Notes: a model not told the origin generated them from the sequence alone. Positions 1 through 7,920 are shown, counted from the stretch's first letter. The stretch: 64,000 bases of DNA from an uncultured Lachnospiraceae bacterium (GCA_947089905.1 CAMUMG010000002.1:1-64000); one strand, 5' to 3'. Made by a program: numbers and translations.

Positions 1-53
1 AGAGCACACGGCTGTTAACCGTGGGGTTGTTGGTTCGAGCCCAACTCGGGGAG
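1..53 (+). tRNA. tRNA-Asn(GTT), 5' end outside window
   Basis: This is the 3' two-thirds of a tRNA. The anticodon stem is 7-11 paired with 19-23, with anticodon GTT at 14-16. The T arm is 29-45, with a TTCGAGC loop. The acceptor 3' strand TCGGGGA is at 46-52, with discriminator G53. No CCA is encoded. The D arm and the acceptor 5' strand lie before base 1. It sits 13 bases before tRNA-Cys, probably in one transcript. Confidence 0.93.
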
Positions 54-66
54 TTATTTCTTATAA

Positions 67-137
67 GGCGTCTTAGCCAAGTGGTAAGGCATGGGACTGC
101 AACTCCCTGAGCGACGGTTCAAATCCGCCAGACGCCT
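67..137 (+). tRNA. tRNA-Cys(GCA)
   Basis: This is a complete cloverleaf. Acceptor GGCGTCT (67-73) pairs with AGACGCC (130-136) and the discriminator is T137. The anticodon loop CTGCAAC at 97-103 gives anticodon GCA (99-101), which reads cysteine codons. The T loop is TTCAAAT. CCA is not encoded. It follows tRNA-Asn in a small tRNA array whose upstream members are outside the window. Confidence 0.95.
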
Positions 138-333
138 TTATTTTTAATAATAATTTACTTTATGGTATAGTCATTTTTGTCTATATCATTTTTTTTTCTA
201 AAATTTAATAAAATTCTTTCCTGTTGTATGTTAAAATATAATTTAGGCACAAGGGATGTGTTTGTTGGTATATGCCTCGAACTATCCGAAAATTTTCAAA
301 AGAAACGACAGTAGAAAAATAATAGTAGAAAAT

Positions 334-370
334 AAAAATCGCTGTATCTGTATTGGGTACAGCGATTTTT
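334..370. terminator. bidirectional hairpin terminator
   Basis: A 13-bp perfect stem (334-346 with 358-370) has an 11-base loop. It carries an A-rich 5' flank and a T-rich 3' flank, so it could end transcription in either direction, most likely read-through from the tRNA genes. Confidence 0.6.
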
Positions 371-520
371 ATTTTGTTTTGATAGAGCAGATAATTGTAT
401 ATTAATTCCATTAAAATAGTCAGAGTTATCAAAAGATTTAACAATATATTATTTCAAACAAGATAATTCATGTTATTTTTTTAAGGGGGAAATATTTTAA
501 TACATAAATTATTACAGATA

Positions 521-529
521 TGGTATAAT
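521..529 (+). promoter_or_regulatory. extended -10 promoter for the ibrA/ibrB pair
   Basis: TGGTATAAT at 521-529 is an extended -10 (TG-N-TATAAT). The -35 position near 501-506 is poor, as expected for an extended -10 promoter. It lies about 60 bases before the first gene of the pair. Confidence 0.45.
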
Positions 530-590
530 ATAGAATGTTGGCTGTATTAAAAGTAGAATTACAATTTTTACAAAAGAGAAGGTGAGTATA

Positions 591-1922
591 GTGAAGCGGG
601 AATATATAGAATTAAATGTATATGATGCACTCCAAAAACGATTAGATTTTATATTTCAGGAGTTTGATAACATTTATGTATCTTTTAGTGGAGGAAAGGA
701 TAGTGGATTACTGCTACATCTATTACTAGATTACCGAAAACAACATGGAATACAAAAAAAAATTGGAGTATTTCATCAAGATTTTGAAGCTCAATATTCT
801 TATACAACAAAATATGTAGAAGAAACGTTTGAGAAAAATTTAAAAGACATTGAGCCTTATTGGGTTTGTCTTCCTATGGAAACTAGAACAGCTTTAAGTA
901 ATTATGAATTATATTGGTATCCTTGGGACGATAAGAAAAAAGAGGTATGGGTAAGACCAATGCCAAAGAAATCTTATATAATAAATTTGCAGAATAATCC
1001 TTTTACTCTATACTGGTATAAAATGCCCCAAAAAGAATTGTCAAAACAGTTTGGGCGTTGGTATCGGAGGATGCACGGAAGTCGTAAAACAGTCTGTCTA
1101 CTTGGAATTCGTGCAGATGAATCTCTACAGAGATATAGTGGATTTTTAAATAAGAAATATGGTTATGAGGGAAAATGTTGGATTTCTAAGATGTTTAAAG
1201 ATGTATGGTGTGCTTCGCCTCTTTATGACTGGACAGTACGAGATGTCTGGGCAGCCAATACAAAGTTTGAATATCCCTATAATAAACTTTATGATCTTTA
1301 TTATAAGGCAGGATTAAGTCCTGAACAGATGCGGGTTGCGTCACCATTTGGAGATTGTGCAAAAGATAGCTTAAATCTATATCGTGTAATTGAGCCAGAA
1401 ACTTGGACAAAGTTAGTAGGGAGAGTAAATGGAGCAAATTTTGCAGCAATTTATAGTCGGACAAAAGCAATAGGATATCGAAATATTTCTCTGCCAGAGG
1501 GACATACGTGGGAGTCTTATACAAAGTTTTTATTAGATACTCTGCCAGAACGAGTCAGAACAAACTATATTAAAAAGTTTAATACATCAATTAAATTCTG
1601 GCATGAAACAGGAGGCGGATTATCAGAAGAAACTATTTTAGAATTAGAACAAAAGGGATATCAAATTAGAAGAAATGGAGTTTCTAATTATACTTTAGAC
1701 AAAAAGACAAGAATTATTTTTTTAGGAAAAATTCCAGATGAAACGGATGATATTAAAGCGAGTAAGGAACTTCCAAGCTGGAAGAGGATGTGTTATTGTA
1801 TCTTAAAAAATGATCATATGTGTCGATTTATGGGTTTTGGGTTAAGTAGTCAGCAACATAAATATGTAGAGATACTAAAGAGAAAGTATAGGAGATGGGA
1901 GGAAACGACTCATGAAATTTGA
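591..1922 (+). CDS. IbrA-like PP-loop (PAPS-reductase fold) protein, DUF3440 type
   Basis: This 443-residue protein has an N-terminal adenylate-binding PP-loop, SGGKDS at about residues 33-38, followed by a long C-terminal region rich in aromatic and basic residues. The layout matches the PAPS-reductase-like IbrA/DUF3440 family rather than the shorter assimilatory CysH. IbrA is known in E. coli as a co-activator, with IbrB, of immunoglobulin-binding genes; its enzymatic reaction is not established. GTG at 591 is chosen because the Shine-Dalgarno AAGGTGAG (579-586) is 5 bases upstream. An in-frame GTG at 582 lies inside that site. The gene overlaps the downstream ParB-like gene by 11 bases, so the two are probably co-translated. 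A role in nucleic-acid modification or regulation is inference. Confidence 0.82.
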   Translation: MKREYIELNVYDALQKRLDFIFQEFDNIYVSFSGGKDSGLLLHLLLDYRKQHGIQKKIGVFHQDFEAQYSYTTKYVEETFEKNLKDIEPYWVCLPMETRTALSNYELYWYPWDDKKKEVWVRPMPKKSYIINLQNNPFTLYWYKMPQKELSKQFGRWYRRMHGSRKTVCLLGIRADESLQRYSGFLNKKYGYEGKCWISKMFKDVWCASPLYDWTVRDVWAANTKFEYPYNKLYDLYYKAGLSPEQMRVASPFGDCAKDSLNLYRVIEPETWTKLVGRVNGANFAAIYSRTKAIGYRNISLPEGHTWESYTKFLLDTLPERVRTNYIKKFNTSIKFWHETGGGLSEETILELEQKGYQIRRNGVSNYTLDKKTRIIFLGKIPDETDDIKASKELPSWKRMCYCILKNDHMCRFMGFGLSSQQHKYVEILKRKYRRWEETTHEI

Positions 1923-2529
1923 AAGTCCTGCTTATCATGTCATTGCAGTACCAATCGAAAAAATTCAGCCGAATACATATAACCCTAATGCAGTAGCACC
2001 ACCAGAAATGAAACTTCTTTATGATAGTATTTTATCAGATGGGTATACTATGCCAATTGTCTGCTATTATTCAAACAGTCAAGATCGATATATTATTGTA
2101 GATGGATTTCATCGCTATCGTATTATGTTAGATTATCCAGATATTTATGAAAGAGAACGAGGGATGCTACCAGTTTCTGTTATACAAAAACCGTTAGATG
2201 AACGAATGGCAAGTACAATTCGTCATAATCGAGCAAGAGGTTCTCACGATGTAGAACTGATGAGTAATATTATAAAAGAACTGCATGAAATCGGAAGAAG
2301 TGATAAATGGATTTCAATTCATCTTGGAATGGACAGGGATGAAATTTTGCGTTTAAAACAAATCACAGGTTTAACTGCTCTTTTTAAGGATGTAAAATTT
2401 GGAAGGGCATGGCGTCCTATAGGAGAGATAGGAAAGGAAAGCGAAGAGGATGACTTGGAAGAAGAGTCCTACTCTCCAGATACGCCAGAAGAAGAAAGTG
2501 CCACTACAAGTGAACATGATTGGATGTAG
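1912..2529 (+). CDS. IbrB-like ParB/sulfiredoxin-fold protein
   Basis: This 205-residue protein has an N-terminal ParB-like nuclease fold: a segment of the 'I.PNTYNPN' type near residues 18-27 and VDGFHRYRI near 63-71, a variant of the ParB DG-x-HR motif. A helical, HTH-like middle follows, then a strongly acidic tail (about residues 170-205, many Glu/Asp/Ser). It starts inside the end of the IbrA-like gene, the usual ibrA-ibrB arrangement. The length and pairing fit IbrB, a transcriptional co-activator in E. coli. Chromosome-partitioning ParB is unlikely because the protein is short and there is no parA. Confidence 0.8.
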   Translation: MKFESPAYHVIAVPIEKIQPNTYNPNAVAPPEMKLLYDSILSDGYTMPIVCYYSNSQDRYIIVDGFHRYRIMLDYPDIYERERGMLPVSVIQKPLDERMASTIRHNRARGSHDVELMSNIIKELHEIGRSDKWISIHLGMDRDEILRLKQITGLTALFKDVKFGRAWRPIGEIGKESEEDDLEEESYSPDTPEEESATTSEHDWM

Positions 2530-2536
2530 ATTTTAT

Positions 2537-3154
2537 TTATTTTCCATCTTTTAAAAAATCTAATGGATCCCCAGTGCTATGAATAAACTGCATAAGAAGA
2601 TATGCACATTTAATTGCAACATTTTCTTCCGCAAGGATACGTCTACATTCTTTGCGGTCTGCAATGATAATTTCGATATCCTCGCTTGGTTCTTGACCAC
2701 GGTTATTTGGAATTCCAGTACAATAACCAAAAATTGTTCCACAACATTCGTCTGTCATACCAACAGTTGTAAAGAATGGTCGACAATAATCCTTTGGGGC
2801 ATCAGCAGGATGAAGAACTAGACCTGTTTCTTCATAAAATTCACGAATTGCTGCTGTTTGTAAATCTTCTCCCGCTTCTACAAGTCCTGCAGGAAATTCA
2901 TAAATATAATTATCAATTGGATAACGAAATTGACGGATTAAAACTAAACGATCTTTTTGTTCTCCATAGACACCATAAACAATAACTCCGTCCGGAACAG
3001 AATCTTTTGTGCATATTTTCAGAGAAGATATATTCTTCGCTCTCGAAGCAAAATAATAGGGAGTGGTACTTCCATCACGATGTTGAGCTTCTATTTCATA
3101 TAGATTTAGAAAGGGATTATGAGTCTGTTTTTTTATGTTTTGAACTTTTGACAT
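2537..3154 (-). CDS. NUDIX hydrolase, ADP-ribose pyrophosphatase type
   Basis: This 205-residue protein has a complete Nudix box at residues 90-112: G90, E96, R104-E105, E108-E109 and G111 fit G-x5-E-x7-RE-U-x-EE-x-G-U. The upstream segment RQFRYP and the motif EFPAG are typical of the ADP-ribose/sugar-nucleotide diphosphatase (NudF/YqkG) group, which hydrolyses ADP-ribose to AMP and ribose 5-phosphate. The exact substrate cannot be read from sequence. The ribosome site AGGAGA precedes the ATG. It converges with the IbrB-like gene with only 7 bases between stop codons and no visible terminator. Confidence 0.88.
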   Translation of the reverse strand: MSKVQNIKKQTHNPFLNLYEIEAQHRDGSTTPYYFASRAKNISSLKICTKDSVPDGVIVYGVYGEQKDRLVLIRQFRYPIDNYIYEFPAGLVEAGEDLQTAAIREFYEETGLVLHPADAPKDYCRPFFTTVGMTDECCGTIFGYCTGIPNNRGQEPSEDIEIIIADRKECRRILAEENVAIKCAYLLMQFIHSTGDPLDFLKDGK

Positions 3155-3260
3155 TAAAATTTTCTCCTATCGATTTTTTTTATTAATTGTAGTATAGTAT
3201 ATTTCAAAGAGATCTACAAGAGAAACCTCATATCTTATCATAAAGGGAAGGATTGATTGT

Positions 3261-3860
3261 ATGTGTGGAAGATATTATCTGGCAGACAAAACAGTACAAC
3301 AGATACAAGGGTTGACAGATAACAAAGAGTGGAAAATAGAAGCAAACACAGATATTTTTCCATCACAAAGTGCACCAGTAATTATACCAAAAAAAGAAGG
3401 AACAAAAGGATTGTCTTTTCAAAAACAGTTGTGGGGATTTACAGGATTTTCTACAAAAGTTAAAAGTAAAGTAATTTTTAATGCAAGAGTAGAAACTGCA
3501 TTAGAAAAGAAATTATTTCGAGAAAGTGTGATGAACAGACGTTGTATTGTTCCCGCAACTTGGTTTTATGAATGGGATAAATCGAAAAATAAGGTGACTT
3601 TTCAAAGGGAAGATCATGATACTTTGTTCTTTGCGGGATTTTTTCAAAGATATTCTGAAGGAGAACGATTTGTTTTACTTACAACTACAGCCAACAGTTC
3701 TATACAAAATGTTCATGACAGAATGCCATTAATTTTAGAGAAAGAAGAGTTAAACGATTGGCTTTTTGAACAGTCAAGATTAGAAGAATTTCTAAAAAAG
3801 ATTCCATGTCTATTAAGTGCACGAAAAGAGTATAAACAAGAAGAACTTCCATTTTTATAA
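3261..3860 (+). CDS. SRAP (HMCES/YedK) abasic-site DNA-protein crosslink protein
   Basis: This 199-residue protein begins MCGRY. Cys2, exposed after removal of Met1, is the residue that crosslinks to abasic sites in single-stranded DNA in this family. Other family residues are visible: N74 and R76 in FNARVET, E104 in WFYEWD, and H152 in HDRMP. The length is normal. The product protects abasic sites during replication. No lexA-type operator was recognised upstream. It is monocistronic and converges on the siroheme reductase gene, with a hairpin between them. Confidence 0.93.
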   Translation: MCGRYYLADKTVQQIQGLTDNKEWKIEANTDIFPSQSAPVIIPKKEGTKGLSFQKQLWGFTGFSTKVKSKVIFNARVETALEKKLFRESVMNRRCIVPATWFYEWDKSKNKVTFQREDHDTLFFAGFFQRYSEGERFVLLTTTANSSIQNVHDRMPLILEKEELNDWLFEQSRLEEFLKKIPCLLSARKEYKQEELPFL

Positions 3861-3866
3861 TAATCT

Positions 3867-3928
3867 AAGGGATTGTCGCATAAGGAGCGAAATATTTTAT
3901 GTTTGATTTCCCTATGCGACAACTCCTT
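3867..3928. repeat. dispersed hairpin, copy A (TTGTCGCATA arms)
   Basis: TTGTCGCATA (3873-3882) is complementary to TATGCGACAA (3913-3922). The outer flanks AAGG and CCTT also pair. It sits between two convergent genes and may serve as a terminator. Three other sites in the window (13798, 19985, 53567) share the terminal TGTCGCA/GCGACA-like design. Confidence 0.6.
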
Positions 3929-3934
3929 GAAAAA

Positions 3935-4717
3935 TTATCTAACTTTTAAATCAGCCGCTAAAATTTCTTCTTTACGAAGAAGTAAATCCTCACTGAATAA
4001 TTCTTCTTCGAATTTTTCTATTCCAATTCTATCTATGGCTGCACCAAGCCGTTCTTTATAATACGCATTTTCCCGAAACCAAAGTATCGTTTTTTCAAGG
4101 AAAGGAAAAATTTCTTTGCGTTCAACAAGTCTAGGAAGAGGGGTTCCTATACGATTCTTTTTCCCAAAAGTACCTCCGACAAAGATTCGAAATTGTCCGT
4201 TAGGATCATTAAATTCGTGGTTTAAAGTACGTTGTCCTTGGATCCCAAAGTCATTTAGACTAGGCTTCATACAACTATTAGGACAGCCACCGATTCCAAT
4301 TTTAAACTTATGAGGAAGCTTAACATGACTCCACCCCAAATAATAGCGGTCATAAATTTCTTTTGCTAAACCTTGTGTATCAAAATTACCATAAATACAA
4401 GTAGTTCCTTTACAAGCGGTAACCGGTCGAATCTCTGCACCAGTTCCTCCGAAAAGTAAATCGTGTTCTTTTGCAAATTGAATAGCTGATTCAATCTTTT
4501 CATAAGGGATATCGACAATTTCTGCATTAAGACGACTGGTAAATACGATCTTGCCATTGCCATAAGTTTTTGAAATTTCGGCAATAGTTTCAAGATCTTT
4601 TGCAGAAAAAACACAGCCAGCAGGAACAATACGACCAGAAAATTTGTCTGTTCCCCGATTCCTTAAAAATCCTTTTTGTTTTACAGATAAAATCTGATCA
4701 GTAGTTAATTCTGCCAT
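3935..4717 (-). CDS. small siroheme/4Fe-4S nitrite-sulfite reductase-like protein
   Basis: This 260-residue protein holds one nitrite/sulfite reductase ferredoxin-like half-domain (about 1-95) and a siroheme/4Fe-4S domain. Four probable cluster cysteines are C102, C107, C145 and C149, in CKGTTC and GGCPNSC. It is far shorter than assimilatory reductases (over 500 residues) and lacks the extra ferredoxin domain of AsrC. The first cysteine pair is spaced C-x4-C. The ATG at 4717 follows AAAGGAG with an 8-base gap; an in-frame TTG at 4735 would overlap that site. The substrate (sulfite, nitrite or another oxyanion) is unknown. No flavoprotein partner lies nearby. Confidence 0.82.
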   Translation of the reverse strand: MAELTTDQILSVKQKGFLRNRGTDKFSGRIVPAGCVFSAKDLETIAEISKTYGNGKIVFTSRLNAEIVDIPYEKIESAIQFAKEHDLLFGGTGAEIRPVTACKGTTCIYGNFDTQGLAKEIYDRYYLGWSHVKLPHKFKIGIGGCPNSCMKPSLNDFGIQGQRTLNHEFNDPNGQFRIFVGGTFGKKNRIGTPLPRLVERKEIFPFLEKTILWFRENAYYKERLGAAIDRIGIEKFEEELFSEDLLLRKEEILAADLKVR

Positions 4718-4910
4718 AAATAAAACTCCTTTCAAAATTAGATGTAGAAAATTTACTTTTAGAAAATTTATTTTTCTTATAATAACTAAGATTTTTTAAA
4801 TTGTATAGGGGGAACTTATATTTTCTTCACATTAAGAAAATAAAATTATGGAATTTTTAACAAAAAAGATCGTGTAATATTACGAAAATAAAAGTAATCA
4901 TTTTACATAT

Positions 4911-4918
4911 TTGTCGAA
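4911..4918 (+). promoter_or_regulatory. Spo0A box 1
   Basis: TTGTCGAA matches the Spo0A-P binding core TGTCGAA exactly. A second identical octamer lies 40 bases downstream, so the two are on nearly the same helix face. Confidence 0.5.
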
Positions 4919-4950
4919 ATAGCTAAAAATAAATAGATTTTTGATGAATT

Positions 4951-4958
4951 TTGTCGAA
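4951..4958 (+). promoter_or_regulatory. Spo0A box 2
   Basis: TTGTCGAA is in the context TTTTGTCGAATT, an exact core match to the Spo0A consensus. It lies 115 bases upstream of the TTGACA promoter of the luxR-type gene. It could also control the divergent siroheme reductase gene. Confidence 0.5.
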
Positions 4959-5072
4959 TTACAGGTATTACATTATGAAATAAAGATTTTTAAATTTAGA
5001 AAATGAAAAGTTTTAACTCGTTAAAAACAAAAGTAACATGAAATGCAATATTGTATACATGAATACACTATA

Positions 5073-5101
5073 TTGACAATTTTTCTACACAATAGTATTA
5101 T
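5073..5101 (+). promoter_or_regulatory. sigma-A promoter of the luxR-type gene
   Basis: A perfect -35 TTGACA (5073-5078), a 17-base spacer and -10 TATTAT (5096-5101) lie 36 bases before the start codon. Confidence 0.75.
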
Positions 5102-5137
5102 GGCGGTGTCTGGGGAATCATTGGAAGGAGGGGAGTT

Positions 5138-6028
5138 ATGTATAACACTGGTGGAACAGATATACCTTATGGCTCGGATATCTATATTGGCAGTGTCATA
5201 AAAAACAACCGCCGTTATATTTACCTTCGAGGAAATTTTGTACTTGAGCATCTCAATAATCTATCACCGGCTAATCAAAATCAACTAATTCATGAAATTT
5301 TTTCAAAAGAGTCTACAAAACTTCTAGAACTAAAAAGCAATATTTTTTGTTTCGAGAGATTTCAAAAAGAAAGTATTACAGAACTCCATGATCTTTCTAT
5401 CCGAATTCATGATTCTCAAATTTGCTGGATAAAACTACCTTGGAGAGAAGAAACTATTTTCGAACTCTATCAAGAAGAATATGACGAAAAACTAGATGAA
5501 CAAGATTCGTTAATTCTCAATAAAATGGGGGATACTTATATAATTGAAGACTATACACATGGCATTAAGAAGTTATTGGGTAAGAAACAAAGTATTGGTA
5601 CTAAAATAAACAATGTTTTATTTCATCAAGTATTTGATCTTTGTTTAAAACAAAATATGCCAGTCTTTTATTACTTTACACCTCCACAGATGAAACAAAG
5701 AATTATGAAAGTTATTATGTTTCCATTTTCGAGTACTATAAAAAAGAGAATCTTTATTTATTTTCGATATAAAAATGGACAAGAAGATTCTTTAAAAAAA
5801 CTTTTACACAGAACAGAGCGAAAAGAGCAGTTATTTGCCAAAATGACATTACGAGAACAAGAAGTAGCAGAAAAAGTATTAAACGGAAGTAGAAATAAAG
5901 AGATTTCAAGTGAGCTATTTATTAGTGAAGGCACAGTAAAGAGAACCGTTTATAATATTTATCAAAAACTTGGAGTGACTACAAGAGTAGAGTTTGTTCG
6001 ATTGTTTATGATAGATGGCATCTTATAA
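5138..6028 (+). CDS. LuxR/NarL-type transcriptional regulator with unassigned N-terminal domain
   Basis: This 296-residue protein ends in a LuxR-type helix-turn-helix (about residues 235-290). It begins MTLREQEVAEKVLNG and has recognition-helix residues SEGTVKRTVYNIYQKLG. The first 220 residues show no receiver, PAS or autoinducer-binding signature that I recognise. No Asp phosphorylation pocket is evident, so this is not an ordinary response regulator. The ribosome site GGAAGGAGGGGAG is strong. Expression is probably from the TTGACA promoter upstream, possibly under Spo0A. DNA binding is confident; the signal is unknown. Confidence 0.85.
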   Translation: MYNTGGTDIPYGSDIYIGSVIKNNRRYIYLRGNFVLEHLNNLSPANQNQLIHEIFSKESTKLLELKSNIFCFERFQKESITELHDLSIRIHDSQICWIKLPWREETIFELYQEEYDEKLDEQDSLILNKMGDTYIIEDYTHGIKKLLGKKQSIGTKINNVLFHQVFDLCLKQNMPVFYYFTPPQMKQRIMKVIMFPFSSTIKKRIFIYFRYKNGQEDSLKKLLHRTERKEQLFAKMTLREQEVAEKVLNGSRNKEISSELFISEGTVKRTVYNIYQKLGVTTRVEFVRLFMIDGIL

Positions 6029-6034
6029 AAATTA

Positions 6035-6063
6035 TTGTAAACAAAGGCATTTTCTGCTATAAT
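6035..6063 (+). promoter_or_regulatory. sigma-A promoter of degV
   Basis: TTGTAA (6035-6040), a 17-base spacer and a perfect TATAAT (6058-6063) lie 37 bases before the start codon. Confidence 0.65.
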
Positions 6064-6099
6064 AGTTATATCGGCAATCTGAAAGGAGAAATAACTTAA

Positions 6100-6969
6100 A
6101 TGGGTAAAGTAGCAGTTATGACAGATAGTAATAGTGGAATCACCCAAGCGCAAGCAAAGGAATTAGGAATTGTTGTACTTCCGATGCCATTTACAATACA
6201 AGGTGAAACCTTTTATGAAGATATTAATTTAACACAAAAAGAATTTTATACTAAATTACAGGGAGATGCAGATATTGCAACCTCTCAACCAGAAGCAGGA
6301 AAATTGATGGATATATGGAATCAACTTTTAGAGAATTATGATGAGGTTGTGCATATTCCAATGTCCAGTGGATTAAGTGGTTCTTGTGAAACTGCGGTGG
6401 TACTTTCCCGTGAATATGAAGGAAAAGTTCAGGTTGTTAATAATCAAAGGATCTCCGTAACGCAACGACAATCTGTGCTAGATGCTTTAGAAATGGCAAA
6501 GGCAGGGTGGAGTGCAGAAAGGATTCGGGAAAGGTTAGAGGCTACGAAATTTGAATCCTCTATTTATATTATGGTGGATACATTAAAGTATCTAAAAAAG
6601 GGAGGACGTATTACACCAGCAGCAGCGGCGATTGGAACAATCTTAAATTTAAAGCCTGTACTTCAAATCCAAGGTGAAAGATTAGACGCTTTTGCAAAAG
6701 CAAGAAGTGTAAAACATGCAAAAAGAATTATGTTAGATGCTATAAAAAAGGATATAGAAACAAGGTTTAGTTCTATGGAAGAGGCAGGTACATTAAGATT
6801 ACAACTAGCATATACTGGTGAGCCAGAAGCAGTAAAAGAGTTTAAAAAAGAGGCAGAGGCACAATTTCCTGGCTATGATATTTTTGTGGCTCCACTTTCT
6901 TTAAGTGTAGCATGTCATATTGGTGAGGGAGCGATTGCTATAGCTTGTGCGAATGCTCAAATTGTATAA
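6100..6969 (+). CDS. DegV family fatty-acid-binding protein
   Basis: This 289-residue protein begins with the family signature TDSNSGI, used to bind the lipid head group, and carries SSGLSGSCETA near residues 90-100. DegV/FakB proteins bind one fatty acid and present it to the FakA kinase for phospholipid synthesis. No fakA is in this window. The length is typical. The ATG follows GAAAGGAGA and a strong promoter, so the gene is probably monocistronic. A hairpin follows at 6977-7003. Confidence 0.93.
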   Translation: MGKVAVMTDSNSGITQAQAKELGIVVLPMPFTIQGETFYEDINLTQKEFYTKLQGDADIATSQPEAGKLMDIWNQLLENYDEVVHIPMSSGLSGSCETAVVLSREYEGKVQVVNNQRISVTQRQSVLDALEMAKAGWSAERIRERLEATKFESSIYIMVDTLKYLKKGGRITPAAAAIGTILNLKPVLQIQGERLDAFAKARSVKHAKRIMLDAIKKDIETRFSSMEEAGTLRLQLAYTGEPEAVKEFKKEAEAQFPGYDIFVAPLSLSVACHIGEGAIAIACANAQIV

Positions 6970-6976
6970 GACTACT

Positions 6977-7003
6977 CATAGAGGGCATATAATGCCCTCT
7001 ATG
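6977..7003. terminator. hairpin between degV and ispE
   Basis: CATAGAGGGCAT (6977-6988) pairs perfectly with ATGCCCTCTATG (6992-7003) around a 3-base loop. The 3' arm contains the ispE stop codon (6999-7001). No long T tract follows, so termination efficiency is uncertain. Confidence 0.5.
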
Positions 7004-7871
7004 TAGTATATGGCTGATAAAATCTAGTCAAAAAAGTCTGCTTTCCGTATTCCCCAATTTTAAAAGAGTAAAAGGCTTTTTGTGCTGCCTTTTTATCATC
7101 AAAAAGACCAAAAACAGTAGGACCACTGCCACTCATTAAAGCTCCAAGAGCACCAAATGAGAGCATCTGCTTTTTAATTTCTAAAATTTCAGGATATTCT
7201 TTTTGTGTCACAGATTCTAAAATATTTCCAAGTCTGCCTGCAAGCTTTTGCAGGTTCTTTTCTTGAATTGCGCTACACATTGCATCTATATCTGGATGAA
7301 TAGCACAAGAAAGAGAAAGGTGTTCATAGACATAGCGCGTAGAAACATTAACAGGAGGCTTTACTAAAAGACACCAACAAGAGGGAGCAGGGACAAGAGG
7401 GGTGAGAATTTCTCCGATCCCTTCTGAAAGTGCAGTTCCTCTTAAAAGACAAAAAGGAATGTCTGCCCCAAGTAAAACACCAAGTTCTTGAAGTTGTGTC
7501 AAAGAAAGTTTTGTATTAAATAGTTCATTTAAGCCATATAAAGTGGCAGCAGCATCTGTACTGCCACCTGCTAAACCAGCAGAAACCGGAATCCGTTTTT
7601 CTAGTTGTATAAAGACTCCTTCTTTTATCCCAAGAGTTTTAAGAAAGGAATCTGCCGCAGAATAGACGAGATTATTTTCATTGACAGGAAGATAGGGCAG
7701 GTTGGTATTTAAAGTAATTGTAGAACGAACAGTCTTACGAATGGAAATCTTGTCATAAAGACGAATTGTCTGCATAATCATGCGAACATCATGATATCCA
7801 TTCTCCCGTTTTCCAATGACATCTAGGGCTAGATTAATTTTTGCATAAGCATTTAAGGATATCGAATCCAT
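6999..7871 (-). CDS. ispE: 4-diphosphocytidyl-2-C-methyl-D-erythritol kinase
   Basis: This is a 290-residue GHMP kinase of the MEP isoprenoid pathway, which phosphorylates the 2-hydroxyl of CDP-methylerythritol. Motifs visible are AYAKINLALDV at the N-terminus (catalytic Lys region), PVSAGLAGGSTDAAA (ATP-binding glycine-rich motif) and MSGSGPTVFG near the C-terminus. The ATG at 7871 follows AAGGAGG closely. A longer frame to 7952 would add 27 unmatched residues and run into spoIIR, so it was rejected. It lies 49 bases downstream of spoIIR on the same strand. Confidence 0.96.
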   Translation of the reverse strand: MDSISLNAYAKINLALDVIGKRENGYHDVRMIMQTIRLYDKISIRKTVRSTITLNTNLPYLPVNENNLVYSAADSFLKTLGIKEGVFIQLEKRIPVSAGLAGGSTDAAATLYGLNELFNTKLSLTQLQELGVLLGADIPFCLLRGTALSEGIGEILTPLVPAPSCWCLLVKPPVNVSTRYVYEHLSLSCAIHPDIDAMCSAIQEKNLQKLAGRLGNILESVTQKEYPEILEIKKQMLSFGALGALMSGSGPTVFGLFDDKKAAQKAFYSFKIGEYGKQTFLTRFYQPYTT

Positions 7872-7920
7872 AAAACCTCCTTGTTCAATTGAAGTCCTAT
7901 CTATTATAAATGCCATAGGG

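Larger units (their letters stand above)
138..590. other. AT-rich gap between tRNA-Cys and ibrA-like gene
   Basis: No convincing gene is present. A possible 79-codon reverse frame at 205-444 has low complexity, no clear ribosome-binding site and is crossed by a strong hairpin, so it is not called. The gap holds the hairpin at 334-370 and an extended -10 promoter near 524. No integrase, att repeat or transposon end was recognised. Confidence 0.6.
4718..5137. other. divergent regulatory region between siroheme reductase and luxR-type gene
   Basis: This is about 420 bases of very AT-rich DNA between divergent genes, with no open frame of note. It contains two Spo0A-type boxes (4911-4918, 4951-4958) and one strong sigma-A promoter reading toward the luxR-type gene (5073-5101). 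No clear promoter for the siroheme reductase was identified. Confidence 0.6.

Noticed and set aside
205..444. Possible reverse-strand small gene of 79 codons
   Set aside because: Low-complexity composition, no good ribosome site, and a strong hairpin runs through it.
591..4717. PAPS-reductase-like and sulfite-reductase-like genes as a sulfate assimilation cluster
   Set aside because: The PP-loop protein is of the IbrA/DUF3440 type and pairs with a ParB-like gene; no ATP sulfurylase, APS kinase or sulfate transporter is present and the genes are on opposite strands.
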